64,000 nt of DNA from Chryseobacterium sp. JV274 (GTDB lineage Bacteria > Bacteroidota > Bacteroidia > Flavobacteriales > Weeksellaceae): assembly GCF_903969135.1 (NCBI RefSeq), contig NZ_LR824569.1, positions 3,245,001 to 3,309,000 of the forward strand. Reading direction: 5' to 3'. The translations under genes were made by a program, and so were the position numbers. A model generated the notes under the pieces. The model was not told where the DNA came from, ran no database searches, and worked only from the letters and a program-made list of their open reading frames with translations. This document shows positions 52,784 to 61,963 of the stretch, piece by piece (position 1 is the stretch's first letter; each line of letters begins with the position of its first letter).

Positions 52784-54328
52784 TTATCCCATTGGGAGTT
52801 TTATCGTGAACGTACTTCCATCTCCCTTATTAGAGTCTACGATAATCTGTCCTTTGTGCAGTTCTACAATTTTCTTCACGTAGGAAAGACCTAATCCCTG
52901 TCCTTTCACGTTGTGAATATTTCCGGTTTCTTCCCTGAAGAATTTTTCGAAAATTTTGGTTTTATTCTGAGTATCCATTCCCATTCCTTTATCGGAAATT
53001 TCAATGATATACCAGTGTCCTTCATTTCTTGTTTCCACATGTATTTCCGGCGCTTCAGGAGAATATTTATTGGCATTATCCAGTAAGTTGACCAGCATAT
53101 TTGAAATATGGAACTCGTCTATTTTAAAATTATAATGGGTGGCATTGAATTTCTGGGTAAGAGAACCGTTCCTTTGCTTCACAATCAGATTGAAAGATTC
53201 TGTTGTCCTTTTGATCAATTCTCTTACATTGGTTTCTTTTAAAAACAGCTCTACTTCATTTCGTTCAAGTTTAGACATATTAAGCACGTTTTCAACCTGC
53301 TTTTTCATCCTTAAGTTCTCCTGCTTTATCAGTTCTGAATAATATTTTACCTTATCCGGATTGGTGGCAATTTTGTCATTAGCCAAAGAATCCGTTGCTA
53401 CAGAAATGGTTGCCAATGGTGTTTTGAACTCATGAGACATGTTGTTGATGAAGTCTGTTTTTACTTCAGCAAGCTTTTTCTGTCTCATCATATAATTGAT
53501 GGAAATAATGTAAATCCCAAGAATGGTAAGCAGAGAAAGAAATGTTCCTAAAAGCATCGGCCAGTTGTTCATCGCCAGAGAGTATTCTTTCTTAGGAAAA
53601 ACCAATGCGAGGCTGTACAGTGTGTTTTTTTTGTCTGCAAAAAGAGGAAAGCTGTAGATATTACTGTCTTTTTTCTCTTTGTAGGCTTTATTCACGATGC
53701 TTGTAAGCTTGTTGTTGCGGTCAAGAACTCCATATCCGAACTTGGCAGATATTCCTCTTATTTTAAGTTCTTTCGCAATGACAGAATCAAGTGTTTTCGG
53801 ATCCACTCTTTTTGTGATAGGGAGGTTATTTCCATATACTTTCACAAATTCTTTCATGGAGTAATCTCCGGTTTCAATCTCCTGATTGATATCCGTGGTA
53901 AGAAGTTCACGGTTGGTGGTATCTCTTTTTATTTTATAGGCTGCTTCGTCTGTATATAAGGTTGTGAGTTTAATAGAATCCCCTTTTTGAGAAATCGGCA
54001 GCTGTGTTTTTTCAATAATGTTTTTAGAATAAATAATCTGTCTTTGAGTTCCAGAGTCTTCTACCTGCTGAATTGTAGTTAGAGACGGCTGTTTACTATT
54101 GGCAAGAATATTTTTTCTGAAATCCTTATAATCCTCATTCAGATATTTGTCTGCTTCGATCTCTTCAATACTTTTTGAAGTACTTTCCAAAACTGCATAC
54201 ACTTTATTTGAAAAATCCTGTTCCAGTACACCGTAATAGCCTTTCAACCAATAAAATTGGAGCGTCACAAAGACAATCAGTGAGATCGTCATAAACACTG
54301 AAATTATTGGGATGAATTTGTTATTCAT
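52784..54328 (-). CDS. Membrane sensor histidine kinase
   Basis: A 514-residue kinase. Two membrane segments (about 6-26 and 256-278) bracket a periplasmic sensor domain of about 230 residues that matches nothing I recognise. The H-box FINNMSHEFKTPLATI holds the phospho-acceptor His299. NLLDNANKYSPE (N-box), ISDKGMGM, FEKFFR and GQGLGLSYVKKIV are the ATP-lid and G-boxes. Its partner is the response regulator that follows. No HAMP domain separates the second membrane helix and the H-box. Confidence 0.93.
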   Translation of the reverse strand: MNNKFIPIISVFMTISLIVFVTLQFYWLKGYYGVLEQDFSNKVYAVLESTSKSIEEIEADKYLNEDYKDFRKNILANSKQPSLTTIQQVEDSGTQRQIIYSKNIIEKTQLPISQKGDSIKLTTLYTDEAAYKIKRDTTNRELLTTDINQEIETGDYSMKEFVKVYGNNLPITKRVDPKTLDSVIAKELKIRGISAKFGYGVLDRNNKLTSIVNKAYKEKKDSNIYSFPLFADKKNTLYSLALVFPKKEYSLAMNNWPMLLGTFLSLLTILGIYIISINYMMRQKKLAEVKTDFINNMSHEFKTPLATISVATDSLANDKIATNPDKVKYYSELIKQENLRMKKQVENVLNMSKLERNEVELFLKETNVRELIKRTTESFNLIVKQRNGSLTQKFNATHYNFKIDEFHISNMLVNLLDNANKYSPEAPEIHVETRNEGHWYIIEISDKGMGMDTQNKTKIFEKFFREETGNIHNVKGQGLGLSYVKKIVELHKGQIIVDSNKGDGSTFTIKLPMG

Positions 54329-54529
54329 TATTTAATTATATATGTTTTGGAAAAATGAATGTTAAAATTAATTTTTTTAAGACTACATAAACAAAAAACG
54401 AGCCAAATAATTGTTTTTTTTTTCTTAAAAGAGTGTTTTTTAACAATTATTTATGAATTATCCTTTACTTGTCATATGAAAAGTCCCTTTCAATAAATAA
54501 AATGCTAACTTTATTAAAAATAAAAATAT

Positions 54530-55024
54530 ATGGAATCTAATATCATTTTCAACAAAGATTTTGATGCTGCCAGTACGTATGTCATGAAAATTTATAAAGC
54601 TGATGTTTCAACGGTATGGGATCATTTCACCCAATCCGAATTATTGGATCAATGGTGGGGACCTAAACCCTGGAGATGTGAAACGGTAAAACAGGATTTC
54701 AGAGAAGGAGGAATCTGGATGTATGCAATGGTAGGGCCAAACGGTGAGAAAGGACCTCTGTATGCTCAGTCTCAGTATGGCGAAATTACAGAACACAGAA
54801 GCCTTGACTGGATGAGTGCTTTTTGTGATGAAAAAGGAAATATTAATGAAGATTTTCCAAGATCAAAATGGCTGCTCGGCTTTACAGGAGTGGAAGAGGG
54901 TACTAAAGTGACCATCAATATCCACTACCATTCTCAGGAAGTTATGAGAAAGATTTTGGAAATGGGATTTGAAGAAGGATTTAAAATGGGATTGACACAA
55001 TTGGAAGAACTGATTGGCTCATAA
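54530..55024 (+). CDS. SRPBCC-domain protein (AHSA1-like)
   Basis: A 164-residue cytoplasmic protein of the START/Bet v1-like fold. DVSTVWDHFTQSELLDQWWGPKPW (about 24-47) and FREGGIWMYAMVGPNG are the typical AHSA1/SRPBCC opening, and the C-terminal helix is EEGFKMGLTQLEELIG. Members bind hydrophobic ligands, but specific function is unknown. It stands alone and is followed by a strong terminator. Confidence 0.88.
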   Translation: MESNIIFNKDFDAASTYVMKIYKADVSTVWDHFTQSELLDQWWGPKPWRCETVKQDFREGGIWMYAMVGPNGEKGPLYAQSQYGEITEHRSLDWMSAFCDEKGNINEDFPRSKWLLGFTGVEEGTKVTINIHYHSQEVMRKILEMGFEEGFKMGLTQLEELIGS

Positions 55025-55082
55025 ATAATTGGGCATCTGAAAAAAAAGGAAATGAAAGATGTTGCGGATACATTTATAATAT

Positions 55083-55117
55083 AAAAGCAGGATGTCTGAA
55101 TGAGCATCCTGCTTTTT
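55083..55117. terminator. Terminator after the SRPBCC gene
   Basis: AAAAGCAGGATG (55083-55094) pairs with CATCCTGCTTTT (55105-55116), loop of 10 bases, followed by more T. It lies between convergent genes. Confidence 0.85.
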
Positions 55118-55120
55118 TTG

Positions 55121-55459
55121 TTAAATTAATTCTTCTTCCTGAAAGTAATGAATAATCGCCTTTTTCATAAGCAAGCTTTGCTCATTAGGTCTTAACTCAG
55201 GCAGATCTTCTATTTTTTCAAAGTGTGGCCAGCCATCTTCGTAATGTGAAAATTTGTAATATCCAAAAGGTTCCATCAATCTGCAAACTGCGATATGAAG
55301 GATATTTAATTTATCGTCTTTTGTATATTTCTGTTGGCCGCTTCCCAATTCCTGAAGTCCAATTAAAAATAATATCGTTTCAATCGGTGGATTTTTTTCA
55401 GTCTGGAAGTTGTCTTCAAAAAACTGTTCTATTTTTTTCCAATATTCAGATTCGTTCAT
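55121..55459 (-). CDS. Hypothetical protein (112 aa)
   Basis: I do not recognise it. It is an acidic, helical, cytoplasmic protein with no signal or membrane segment. IETILFLIGLQELGSGQQKYTKDDKLNILHIAV (about 26-58) and a conserved-looking MEPFGYYKFSHYEDGWPHFEKI follow the style of small Bacteroidota proteins of unknown role. A 35-residue gene lies 38 bases upstream and may share its transcript. Confidence 0.72.
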   Translation of the reverse strand: MNESEYWKKIEQFFEDNFQTEKNPPIETILFLIGLQELGSGQQKYTKDDKLNILHIAVCRLMEPFGYYKFSHYEDGWPHFEKIEDLPELRPNEQSLLMKKAIIHYFQEEELI

Positions 55460-55497
55460 ATGATTATAACTGTCATTTTTTATCGTGACAATGTATT

Positions 55498-55605
55498 TTA
55501 TAAATTATTATTTTCTTTGTTTCTAAGATCTTCTTCTCTTGCTTTTTTCAGAAGGTCCTGTAAGTTTTCCTCTTGTTTGGCCTTAAAGTCTTCTCTTTTT
55601 TCCAT
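55498..55605 (-). CDS. Very small charged protein (35 aa)
   Basis: A short minus-strand frame from ATG at 55605 to TAA at 55498 encodes 35 residues, opening MEKREDFKAKQEENLQDLLK and continuing as a highly charged, all-helical peptide (KKAREEDLRNKENNN). About two-thirds of residues are charged or amide. The frame fills the 247-base gap between the 112-residue gene and the oligopeptidase gene, where nothing else is coded. Similar short charged peptides are common in Chryseobacterium annotations, but I cannot confirm homologs. Confidence 0.5.
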   Translation of the reverse strand: MEKREDFKAKQEENLQDLLKKAREEDLRNKENNNL

Positions 55606-55706
55606 TCTTGTAATTTTCTGTTTTTGTATTAAATAATAGCAATTGAAATAAAAACTAATAATAACATATACTCTGTATTTGAAAATTAATTAAGAGAATG
55701 TAAAAG

Positions 55707-57749
55707 CTATTTTTCATTTATTTTCAAAAGAAAAGCATACTCTAAAGCATCTTCTTTCAATGATTCAAACCTTCCGCTGGCGCCTCCATGTCCGGAGCTC
55801 ATGTCAGTTTTAAAAACTAAGATGTTATCGTTTGTTTTGAGTTCTCTCAGTTTTGCAGTCCATTTTGCAGGCTCCCAATACTGTACCTGAGAATCATGGA
55901 ATCCTGTAGTGATCAGCATATGAGGATAATCTTTAGCTTCTACATTGTCATAAGGAGAATAGTCTTTCATATAATGATAATACTCCTCGTCATTTGGATT
56001 TCCCCATTCATCATATTCCCCGGTAGTCAAAGGAATCGTGTCATCCAGCATTGTGGAAACAACATCTACGAAAGGGACCTGTGCTACAATTCCGTTGAAT
56101 AACTGAGGTTCATAATTGACCACAGCGCCTACCAACAAACCTCCGGCACTTCCTCCCATCGCATACATATGTCTCGATGATGTATAATTTTCTTTGATTA
56201 AATGTTTTCCTGCATCAATAAAATCGAAAAAAGTATTTTTCTTGAATAACATTTTTCCATCTTCATACCATTCTCTTCCCAGGTATTCTCCGCCACGGAT
56301 GTGGGCAATAGCATAAATGAAACCTCTGTCTAGAATAGACAATCTTACATTTGAAAAGCTGGCATCAACGGTGTGCCCATAACTTCCATATCCATACAGA
56401 AGAAGTGGAGTGTCAGCGGATTTTTTGGTGTCTTTGTGGTATACTAAAGAAATTGGAACTTTTACTTCCCCATCTCTGGAGTCTGCCCATATTCTTTCTG
56501 AAATATAATTTTCAGGGAAAAATTTCCCACCCAATACTTCCTGTTGTTTCAGGAGCTTGGTGGTTTTGTCCTTCATATTGTACTCGTAAGTGGAGCTTGG
56601 CTGTGTAAGAGATGTATAGCCATAACGAAGAATTTCAGTGTCAAATTCAAGGTTAATCCCAATATAGGCTGTATATGTTGGGTCAGAAAAAGGTAAATAA
56701 TAAGACTCTTGGGTCTTCTCATCAATAATTTTGATCTGAAGCAAACCTCTCTCTCTTTCCTCAAGTACCAGATAATCTTTGAAAATTTCAAAACCTTCCA
56801 GTAAAACTTCCGCACGGTGTGGAATAACATCCACCCAGTTTTCCATACTGCAGTTGTCAATCTTTGCTTTTACAATTTTGAAGTTAATTGCATCATCAGC
56901 ATTAGTGATAATATAGAATTCATCTTCATAATGCTCTACAGAATATTCGAGATCATCTATTCTGGGCTGTATTGTTATCCATTCTGCAAATACGTTGTCA
57001 GAGGGAATAAAGCGGTGCTCATCAGAGATAGTACTTGAACTAGCTATGAAAATATACTGTAAAGATTTTGTTTTAAATACATTGACATCAAAAGTGTCAT
57101 CTTCTTCGTGGAAGATCAGAACATCATCAGCAGAATCAGTTCCTAACTGATGTCTGTATACCTGGAAAGCACGGAGGCTCTTATCTTTTCTAATATAGAA
57201 AACATGTTGATTATCATTCGCCCAAACTGCTTTTCCTGTTGTATTTGGAATAGAATCCGGCAGAATTTCCCCGGTTTTTAAATTTTTAAAATTAAGCGTA
57301 TAAATTCTTCTTCCTACATCATCTGAAGAAAAAGAAGCCAGTTCATTACCGGGGCTCACGGCTACACTTCCTACTTCAAAAAATTCTTTGCCTTCTGCCA
57401 GAACGTTCACGTCAAGTACAATTTCCTCCTCGTTGTCAAGACTTTTATGCTTTCTGCAGAAAATAGGATATTCCTTGCCTTCTTCATAACGTACAATATA
57501 CCAGTATTCATTAAAGAAATAGGGTAGAGATTCGTCATCCTTTTTATAACGGGCTTTCATCTCTTCAAAAAGCTCTTCCTGAAGAACTTCCGTATCTTTC
57601 ATGATGAATTCTTCGTAGGCATTTTCCTCTTCAATATATTTGATGACTTCAGGGTTTTCCCTTTCATTCAGCCAAAAGTAATTATCGGTCCTTCTATCGC
57701 CGTGGGTTTCTAATATTTTTTCTATTTTTTTTGCCTGTGGAGCTTTCAT
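55707..57749 (-). CDS. Oligopeptidase B (S9 family prolyl oligopeptidase fold)
   Basis: A 680-residue serine peptidase with no signal peptide. The N-terminal beta-propeller (about 70-400) gates the active site. The catalytic alpha/beta-hydrolase domain carries the nucleophile in MYAMGGSAGGLLVGA, the Asp region ITTGFHDSQVQYWEP and the His in SSGHGGASGR. RIWADSRDGEVKVPISLVYH and LYGYGSYG are the S9A signature. It trims peptides, usually after basic residues in oligopeptidase B. Start MKAPQAKKIEKILETHGD matches the family. Confidence 0.92.
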   Translation of the reverse strand: MKAPQAKKIEKILETHGDRRTDNYFWLNERENPEVIKYIEEENAYEEFIMKDTEVLQEELFEEMKARYKKDDESLPYFFNEYWYIVRYEEGKEYPIFCRKHKSLDNEEEIVLDVNVLAEGKEFFEVGSVAVSPGNELASFSSDDVGRRIYTLNFKNLKTGEILPDSIPNTTGKAVWANDNQHVFYIRKDKSLRAFQVYRHQLGTDSADDVLIFHEEDDTFDVNVFKTKSLQYIFIASSSTISDEHRFIPSDNVFAEWITIQPRIDDLEYSVEHYEDEFYIITNADDAINFKIVKAKIDNCSMENWVDVIPHRAEVLLEGFEIFKDYLVLEERERGLLQIKIIDEKTQESYYLPFSDPTYTAYIGINLEFDTEILRYGYTSLTQPSSTYEYNMKDKTTKLLKQQEVLGGKFFPENYISERIWADSRDGEVKVPISLVYHKDTKKSADTPLLLYGYGSYGHTVDASFSNVRLSILDRGFIYAIAHIRGGEYLGREWYEDGKMLFKKNTFFDFIDAGKHLIKENYTSSRHMYAMGGSAGGLLVGAVVNYEPQLFNGIVAQVPFVDVVSTMLDDTIPLTTGEYDEWGNPNDEEYYHYMKDYSPYDNVEAKDYPHMLITTGFHDSQVQYWEPAKWTAKLRELKTNDNILVFKTDMSSGHGGASGRFESLKEDALEYAFLLKINEK

Positions 57750-57867
57750 CCGGATATTTTAATTTTTTATTGAGCAGAGTTTGTCTTTATGCTTTTCTTC
57801 TGAAAGTAAGCAATTTATGCAGACGTCTCATTCAATGTTAATTTTCGTTCAAATTTAGGTAAAAAAA

Positions 57868-57897
57868 AACCATCTTTCCTTTATTGAAAAGATGGTT
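57868..57897 (-). terminator. Terminator after hemD
   Basis: AACCATCTTT (57868-57877) and AAAGATGGTT (57888-57897) form a 10-bp stem with a 10-base loop. On the minus strand it is followed by a run of eight T, as expected for the hemD transcript. Confidence 0.85.
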
Positions 57898-57920
57898 CAT
57901 GGTATTTTTATAATTAAAGA

Positions 57921-58670
57921 CTATTTATGAAGTGCTTTAATGTACTTTTCAAGGGCCATTGTCATGGAAGGAGTTTCCTTCGTAGGTGCCATTAAATCTA
58001 CTGTTAATCCAGCTTCTTCTGCGGCAGCCAAAGTCGTGTTTCCGAAAACACCAATCTTGGTTTCATCCTGTTTGAAGCCAGGGAAGTTTTGTTGTAGCGA
58101 TTTGATTCCTTGCGGACTAAAGAAGATCAACATGTCATAATCTTTAATGTTGATATCTGTAAGGTCGCTGCATACGGTACGGTACATGATTGCTCTTGTC
58201 CAGTCTGCATTAGATGCATCCATGGTTTTCACAATATCCGGACTCAAAACATCTGAAGATGGCAGCAGATATTTTTCAGTTGGGAATTTTTTGAAAAGAG
58301 GAAGCAGATCTGAGAAGTTTTTCTCCCCAAAGCTGATTTTTCTTTTTCTGTACACAATATGCTTTTGAAGGTAGTTGGCAATTGCTTCCGACTGGCAGAT
58401 ATATCTCATTGTATCCGGAACGGCAAAACGAAGTTCTTCCGCAAGTCTGAAGTAATGGTCAATCGCATTTTTACTGGTAAAAATAATACCGGTATACTGC
58501 GTCAGATCTATTTTCTGTGTTCTGAGCTCTTTATTGTCAACCCCTTCAACGTGGATAAATGGACGGAAATCAATCTTTATTTTTTCCTTCTTTGCTATAT
58601 CCAAATATGGAGAAGACTCACTAGGCGCTGGTTGAGAAACCAATATAGACTTTATTCTCATCATTGACAT
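57921..58670 (-). CDS. hemD: Uroporphyrinogen-III synthase
   Basis: A 249-residue enzyme that closes hydroxymethylbilane into uroporphyrinogen III in heme synthesis. Sequence conservation in this family is low; supporting features are KSILVSQPAP at the N-terminus, GIIFTSKNAIDHYF, the hinge YLLPSSDVLSPDIVKTM, and LIFFSPQGIKSLQQNF with IGVFGNTTLAAAEEAGL near the C-terminus. Two bilobal halves are visible. The preceding gene encodes a DUF4271 protein, 3 bases away, a pairing I recall in flavobacteria. Confidence 0.88.
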   Translation of the reverse strand: MSMMRIKSILVSQPAPSESSPYLDIAKKEKIKIDFRPFIHVEGVDNKELRTQKIDLTQYTGIIFTSKNAIDHYFRLAEELRFAVPDTMRYICQSEAIANYLQKHIVYRKRKISFGEKNFSDLLPLFKKFPTEKYLLPSSDVLSPDIVKTMDASNADWTRAIMYRTVCSDLTDINIKDYDMLIFFSPQGIKSLQQNFPGFKQDETKIGVFGNTTLAAAEEAGLTVDLMAPTKETPSMTMALEKYIKALHK

Positions 58671-58673
58671 TTA

Positions 58674-59342
58674 TTAAAAAAATAACAACTTCCAAAGCAA
58701 TAATAATGGTGCGATTTGGAGGGTGCAAATATACAAAAATTTATAATACCATTTTTCAGGAAGAATCTTGTTCTTGTGAAATAAGTAGAAAAAAACTTTG
58801 AAAATGAATACAAAAGAAAAGAAACACAAATAATACAAAAATATTTTATTTCTGTCTATAGGGAAGTAATAATGGGCTACACAAAGAATTATTAGCAAAA
58901 ATGTAAGAATGAAATAAAATTTTGTGGAGGTAAAATAAAAAATAGTCCATTTTTTTCCGTCTCCTATACTTTGATAAAATAAAAAACCTAATGTTGATTT
59001 TATTAAATAAAAAAACAGCACCGCCAGCAAAGTATACCCGAATTTATTAAGCTGATACCCAAAAAGCTGAAGATCGGCAATATATTTCGGTACAATAGGA
59101 ATATACTGTGAGATCAAAACAGATAAGGTGAGCGTCGTCACACATGAAGTGATAATCCAGCTGGGAAGGTTGTTGCTTGCATCAAAATACTTTTGAAGCA
59201 GAAAATCTTTGAGACTGGCATCCCTTTCTATGACGTTCATCATAAAAACATATAAAAATATACAGCCCACGAGGATAAAGATTACCCAGTCGTTATTCTC
59301 AGGTATTCTTACATGATTGATGAAGTGTTGTGATGATGGCAA
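58674..59342 (-). CDS. DUF4271 membrane protein
   Basis: A 222-residue inner-membrane protein with about six hydrophobic segments and conserved-looking loops (FLLQKYFDASNNLPSW, and FLFYQSIGDGKKW). I assign DUF4271 from overall pattern and its position directly upstream of hemD. The stop lies 3 bases before the hemD start, so the two are translationally linked. No biochemical role is known to me. Confidence 0.82.
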   Translation of the reverse strand: MPSSQHFINHVRIPENNDWVIFILVGCIFLYVFMMNVIERDASLKDFLLQKYFDASNNLPSWIITSCVTTLTLSVLISQYIPIVPKYIADLQLFGYQLNKFGYTLLAVLFFYLIKSTLGFLFYQSIGDGKKWTIFYFTSTKFYFILTFLLIILCVAHYYFPIDRNKIFLYYLCFFSFVFIFKVFFYLFHKNKILPEKWYYKFLYICTLQIAPLLLLWKLLFF

Positions 59343-59514
59343 AATTTAAGTTTTTATTATTTATTATTTAACTTCTGATAGCACAATCCGGCACAGAATT
59401 TCCTGTCACCTGTTTCATGTATCCGCAGTTAAAATATTTGCTCTCATCGATTTTACGTATTGTTCAGATCTGTTGAATAAAAGTTTCTGTTTCATCCGCT
59501 TAATCCCTGAGAAA

Positions 59515-59575
59515 TATTTTTGCAAAATTATAGATTATTTTGTATAAAATAAAAAGGTTAAATAAACTATCTTTG
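59515..59575 (+). promoter_or_regulatory. Two tandem -7 boxes upstream of the glycosyltransferase gene
   Basis: TATTTTTG followed by C (59515-59522) and TATCTTTG followed by C (59568-59575) both match TAnnTTTGc. The second ends 9 bases before the ATG at 59585 and would give an almost leaderless message; the first gives a leader of about 55 bases. Confidence 0.5.
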
Positions 59576-59584
59576 CAAACTGAA

Positions 59585-60301
59585 ATGAAAAAACTCGTTA
59601 TTATCCCCACATACAACGAAAAGGAAAATATTGAAAATATTATTTCCGCGGTTTTTGCATTGGAGGACGACTTTCATATCTTAGTTGTAGATGATACTTC
59701 CCCGGATGGAACAGCCGAGGTTGTAAAAGAAATGCAGAAGAAACATCCGCATTATTTGCATCTTTCAATAAGACATGTAAAAGACGGGTTGGGAAAGGCA
59801 TATATTCATGGATTTAAATGGGCTATTGAAAATAAATATGATTATATTTTTGAGATGGATGCCGATTTTTCTCATAATCCTAGCGATCTGCCAAAATTGT
59901 TTGAAGCATGCAGGAATGCAGACATGGCCATAGGTTCCCGTTACTCAAAAGGAGTGAATGTGGTCAACTGGCCGATGGGAAGAGTACTGCTTTCTTATTT
60001 TGCATCAAAATATGTAAGATTTGTATTGGGACTTCCTATTCATGATACTACAGCAGGATTTGTCTGTTTTTCAAGAAATGTATTGGAAGAAATAGGATTG
60101 GATAATGTAAGGCTGAAAGGTTACGGGTTTCAGATAGAAATGAAATTCAGAGCCTTTAAAAAAGGGTTCAGAATTGTAGAAGTTCCTATTATATTTACCA
60201 ACAGAATTTTAGGAGAAAGCAAAATGAACGGTGGAATTATCCATGAGGCCGTTTTTGGAGTGTTAAATCTAAAGTGGAAATCAATCATCAATAGACTATG
60301 A
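59585..60301 (+). CDS. Polyprenol monophosphomannose synthase-like glycosyltransferase
   Basis: A 238-residue GT2 enzyme of the Dpm1 type that would move mannose (or another sugar) from a nucleotide donor to a lipid carrier. VIIPTYNEKENIENII and HILVVDDTSPDGTAEVV are the donor-binding opening, EMDADFSHNP is the DxD metal motif, and GYGFQIEMKFRAFKKGFRIVEVPI is the acceptor-side motif. It has no membrane segments, unlike bacterial Ppm1 fusions. The ATG at 59585 is chosen; upstream in-frame codons overlap the promoter. The stop overlaps a possible small peptide start. Confidence 0.87.
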   Translation: MKKLVIIPTYNEKENIENIISAVFALEDDFHILVVDDTSPDGTAEVVKEMQKKHPHYLHLSIRHVKDGLGKAYIHGFKWAIENKYDYIFEMDADFSHNPSDLPKLFEACRNADMAIGSRYSKGVNVVNWPMGRVLLSYFASKYVRFVLGLPIHDTTAGFVCFSRNVLEEIGLDNVRLKGYGFQIEMKFRAFKKGFRIVEVPIIFTNRILGESKMNGGIIHEAVFGVLNLKWKSIINRL

Positions 60302-60372
60302 AACAAAGCATGAACAATTCTTTTCAGACGGAGGAATATGTATATGCGAAGTTCCATCAGACTATTAAATAA
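60298..60372 (+). CDS. Possible 24-residue coupled peptide
   Basis: ATG at 60298 overlaps the stop TGA of the glycosyltransferase gene (ATGA). The frame MKQSMNNSFQTEEYVYAKFH continues to TAA at 60372, before the DUF4296 start at 60392. The ATGA arrangement would allow coupled translation, but nothing else proves coding. It could be chance. Confidence 0.25.
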   Translation: MKQSMNNSFQTEEYVYAKFHQTIK

Positions 60373-60391
60373 AAAATATAAAAATAAACTG

Positions 60392-60760
60392 ATGAAAAAG
60401 CTGATCTTTATTTTCGTTTTGCTGGGCATGTTTTCGTGCAGCGATTATATTGATAAGCCTAAAAATCTGATCGATAAAGGCGTAATGGCAGAAATCATTG
60501 CAGATCTTGCGATCAATGATCAGGCGATCTTTGTATATCCTGACAAAAATATGGAAGCCGGTACAAGAGCTGTCCTGAAGTCACATAAAGTAAAATCTGA
60601 CGACTTTGTAGAAAGCTTCAAATATTATGTGATCAAAGAAGAAATGGATGGGATTACCAATGATGCACAGGAAATACTGCTGAAAAAAGATCCCAAAGCA
60701 GATAAATACGTAAAGGATAAACTGAAACAAAACGGGGCTGTAATACCTTTGGTAAGGTAA
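60392..60760 (+). CDS. DUF4296 lipoprotein
   Basis: A 122-residue lipoprotein; LLGMFSC gives a lipobox with Cys at about residue 16. The body, helical and charged, has the DUF4296 pattern: PKNLIDKGVMAEIIADLAINDQA and a C-terminal KDPKADKYVKDKLKQ. I choose the ATG at 60392 because the signal peptide starts there. It sits between a Dpm1-like gene and tgt, an arrangement recalled from related flavobacteria. Function is unknown. Confidence 0.82.
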   Translation: MKKLIFIFVLLGMFSCSDYIDKPKNLIDKGVMAEIIADLAINDQAIFVYPDKNMEAGTRAVLKSHKVKSDDFVESFKYYVIKEEMDGITNDAQEILLKKDPKADKYVKDKLKQNGAVIPLVR

Positions 60761-60826
60761 AACGGTACTGAAGTTTCTAACCTATAAGAAATCACTGATA
60801 ACAAGGTGAATTAAAAAAGTAGAGAG

Positions 60827-61957
60827 ATGAAATTTTTTAATATAGAAAAAACCTCTGAAGGAAAAGCAAGAGCAGGGGAAATTACCACAGATCACGGGAA
60901 GATTCAAACTCCCATTTTTATGCCTGTGGGAACTGTTGCAAGTGTGAAAACAGTTCATCAGAGAGAATTAAAAGAAGACATTAAGGCTCAGATTATTCTG
61001 GGAAATACTTACCACCTTTATCTTCGTCCGGGAATGGAGACGATGCAGGATGCAGGTGGTTTACATAAATTCATGAACTGGGATCTTCCTATCCTTACTG
61101 ATTCAGGAGGCTTTCAGGTATTTTCACTGGCTAGTAACAGAAAAATGACCGAAGAAGGTGCGAGATTCAAATCTCACATCGACGGAAGTTACCACATGTT
61201 CTCTCCGGAAAGATCAATGGAGATTCAAAGACAGATCGGAGCCGATATTTTCATGGCTTTTGACGAATGTACTCCTTATCCTTGCAATTATAACCAGGCA
61301 AAATCATCTATGGAGCTTACCCATCGCTGGCTGAAAAGATGTATTGAATGGACTAATGATAATCCTGAATTATACGGATACAAACAAAGACTTTTCCCTA
61401 TTGTTCAGGGATCTACCTATTCCGACCTTAGAAAAATCTCTGCAGAAGTAATTTCTGAAGCAGGAGCCGAAGGAAATGCCATTGGAGGACTTTCTGTAGG
61501 AGAGCCTGAAGAAGAAATGTACAGAATCACTGATGAAGTGACAGACATTCTTCCAAAAGAAAAACCAAGATATCTGATGGGAGTAGGAACTCCATGGAAT
61601 ATCCTTGAATCTATCGGACTGGGAATTGATATGATGGATTGTGTAATGCCAACAAGAAATGCAAGAAATGCAATGCTTTTCACATGGCAGGGCGTGATGA
61701 ACCTGAAAAATGAAAAATGGAAGCGTGATTTTTCGCCTTTAGACGAATTTGGGACCAGTTTTGTAGATCGTGAATATTCAAAAGCGTATCTTCGCCACCT
61801 GTTTGTATCTAAAGAATATCTGGCAAAACAGATTGCTTCGATTCATAATCTTGCCTTCTATCTTGATTTAGTAAAAGTAGCCAGAGAACATATTATTGCA
61901 GGAGATTTCTACGAATGGAAAAACTCCGTAGTACCGGTTCTTAGACAAAGACTGTAA
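60827..61957 (+). CDS. tgt: tRNA-guanine(34) transglycosylase
   Basis: A 376-residue enzyme that swaps guanine 34 of certain tRNAs for preQ1, towards queuosine. Asp92 lies in PILTDSGGFQVFSL; GGLSVGEP and the nucleophile segment MMDCVMPTRNARNA are intact. The usual C-terminal zinc cluster (CxCxxC in the PLD...YSRAYLHHL region) is absent: this protein reads PLDEFGTSFVDREYSKAYLR. That could mean loss of the zinc site with a retained fold. It is 66 bases downstream of the DUF4296 gene and 6 bases upstream of the LptF/G gene. Confidence 0.94.
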   Translation: MKFFNIEKTSEGKARAGEITTDHGKIQTPIFMPVGTVASVKTVHQRELKEDIKAQIILGNTYHLYLRPGMETMQDAGGLHKFMNWDLPILTDSGGFQVFSLASNRKMTEEGARFKSHIDGSYHMFSPERSMEIQRQIGADIFMAFDECTPYPCNYNQAKSSMELTHRWLKRCIEWTNDNPELYGYKQRLFPIVQGSTYSDLRKISAEVISEAGAEGNAIGGLSVGEPEEEMYRITDEVTDILPKEKPRYLMGVGTPWNILESIGLGIDMMDCVMPTRNARNAMLFTWQGVMNLKNEKWKRDFSPLDEFGTSFVDREYSKAYLRHLFVSKEYLAKQIASIHNLAFYLDLVKVAREHIIAGDFYEWKNSVVPVLRQRL

Positions 61958-61963
61958 GAGAAT

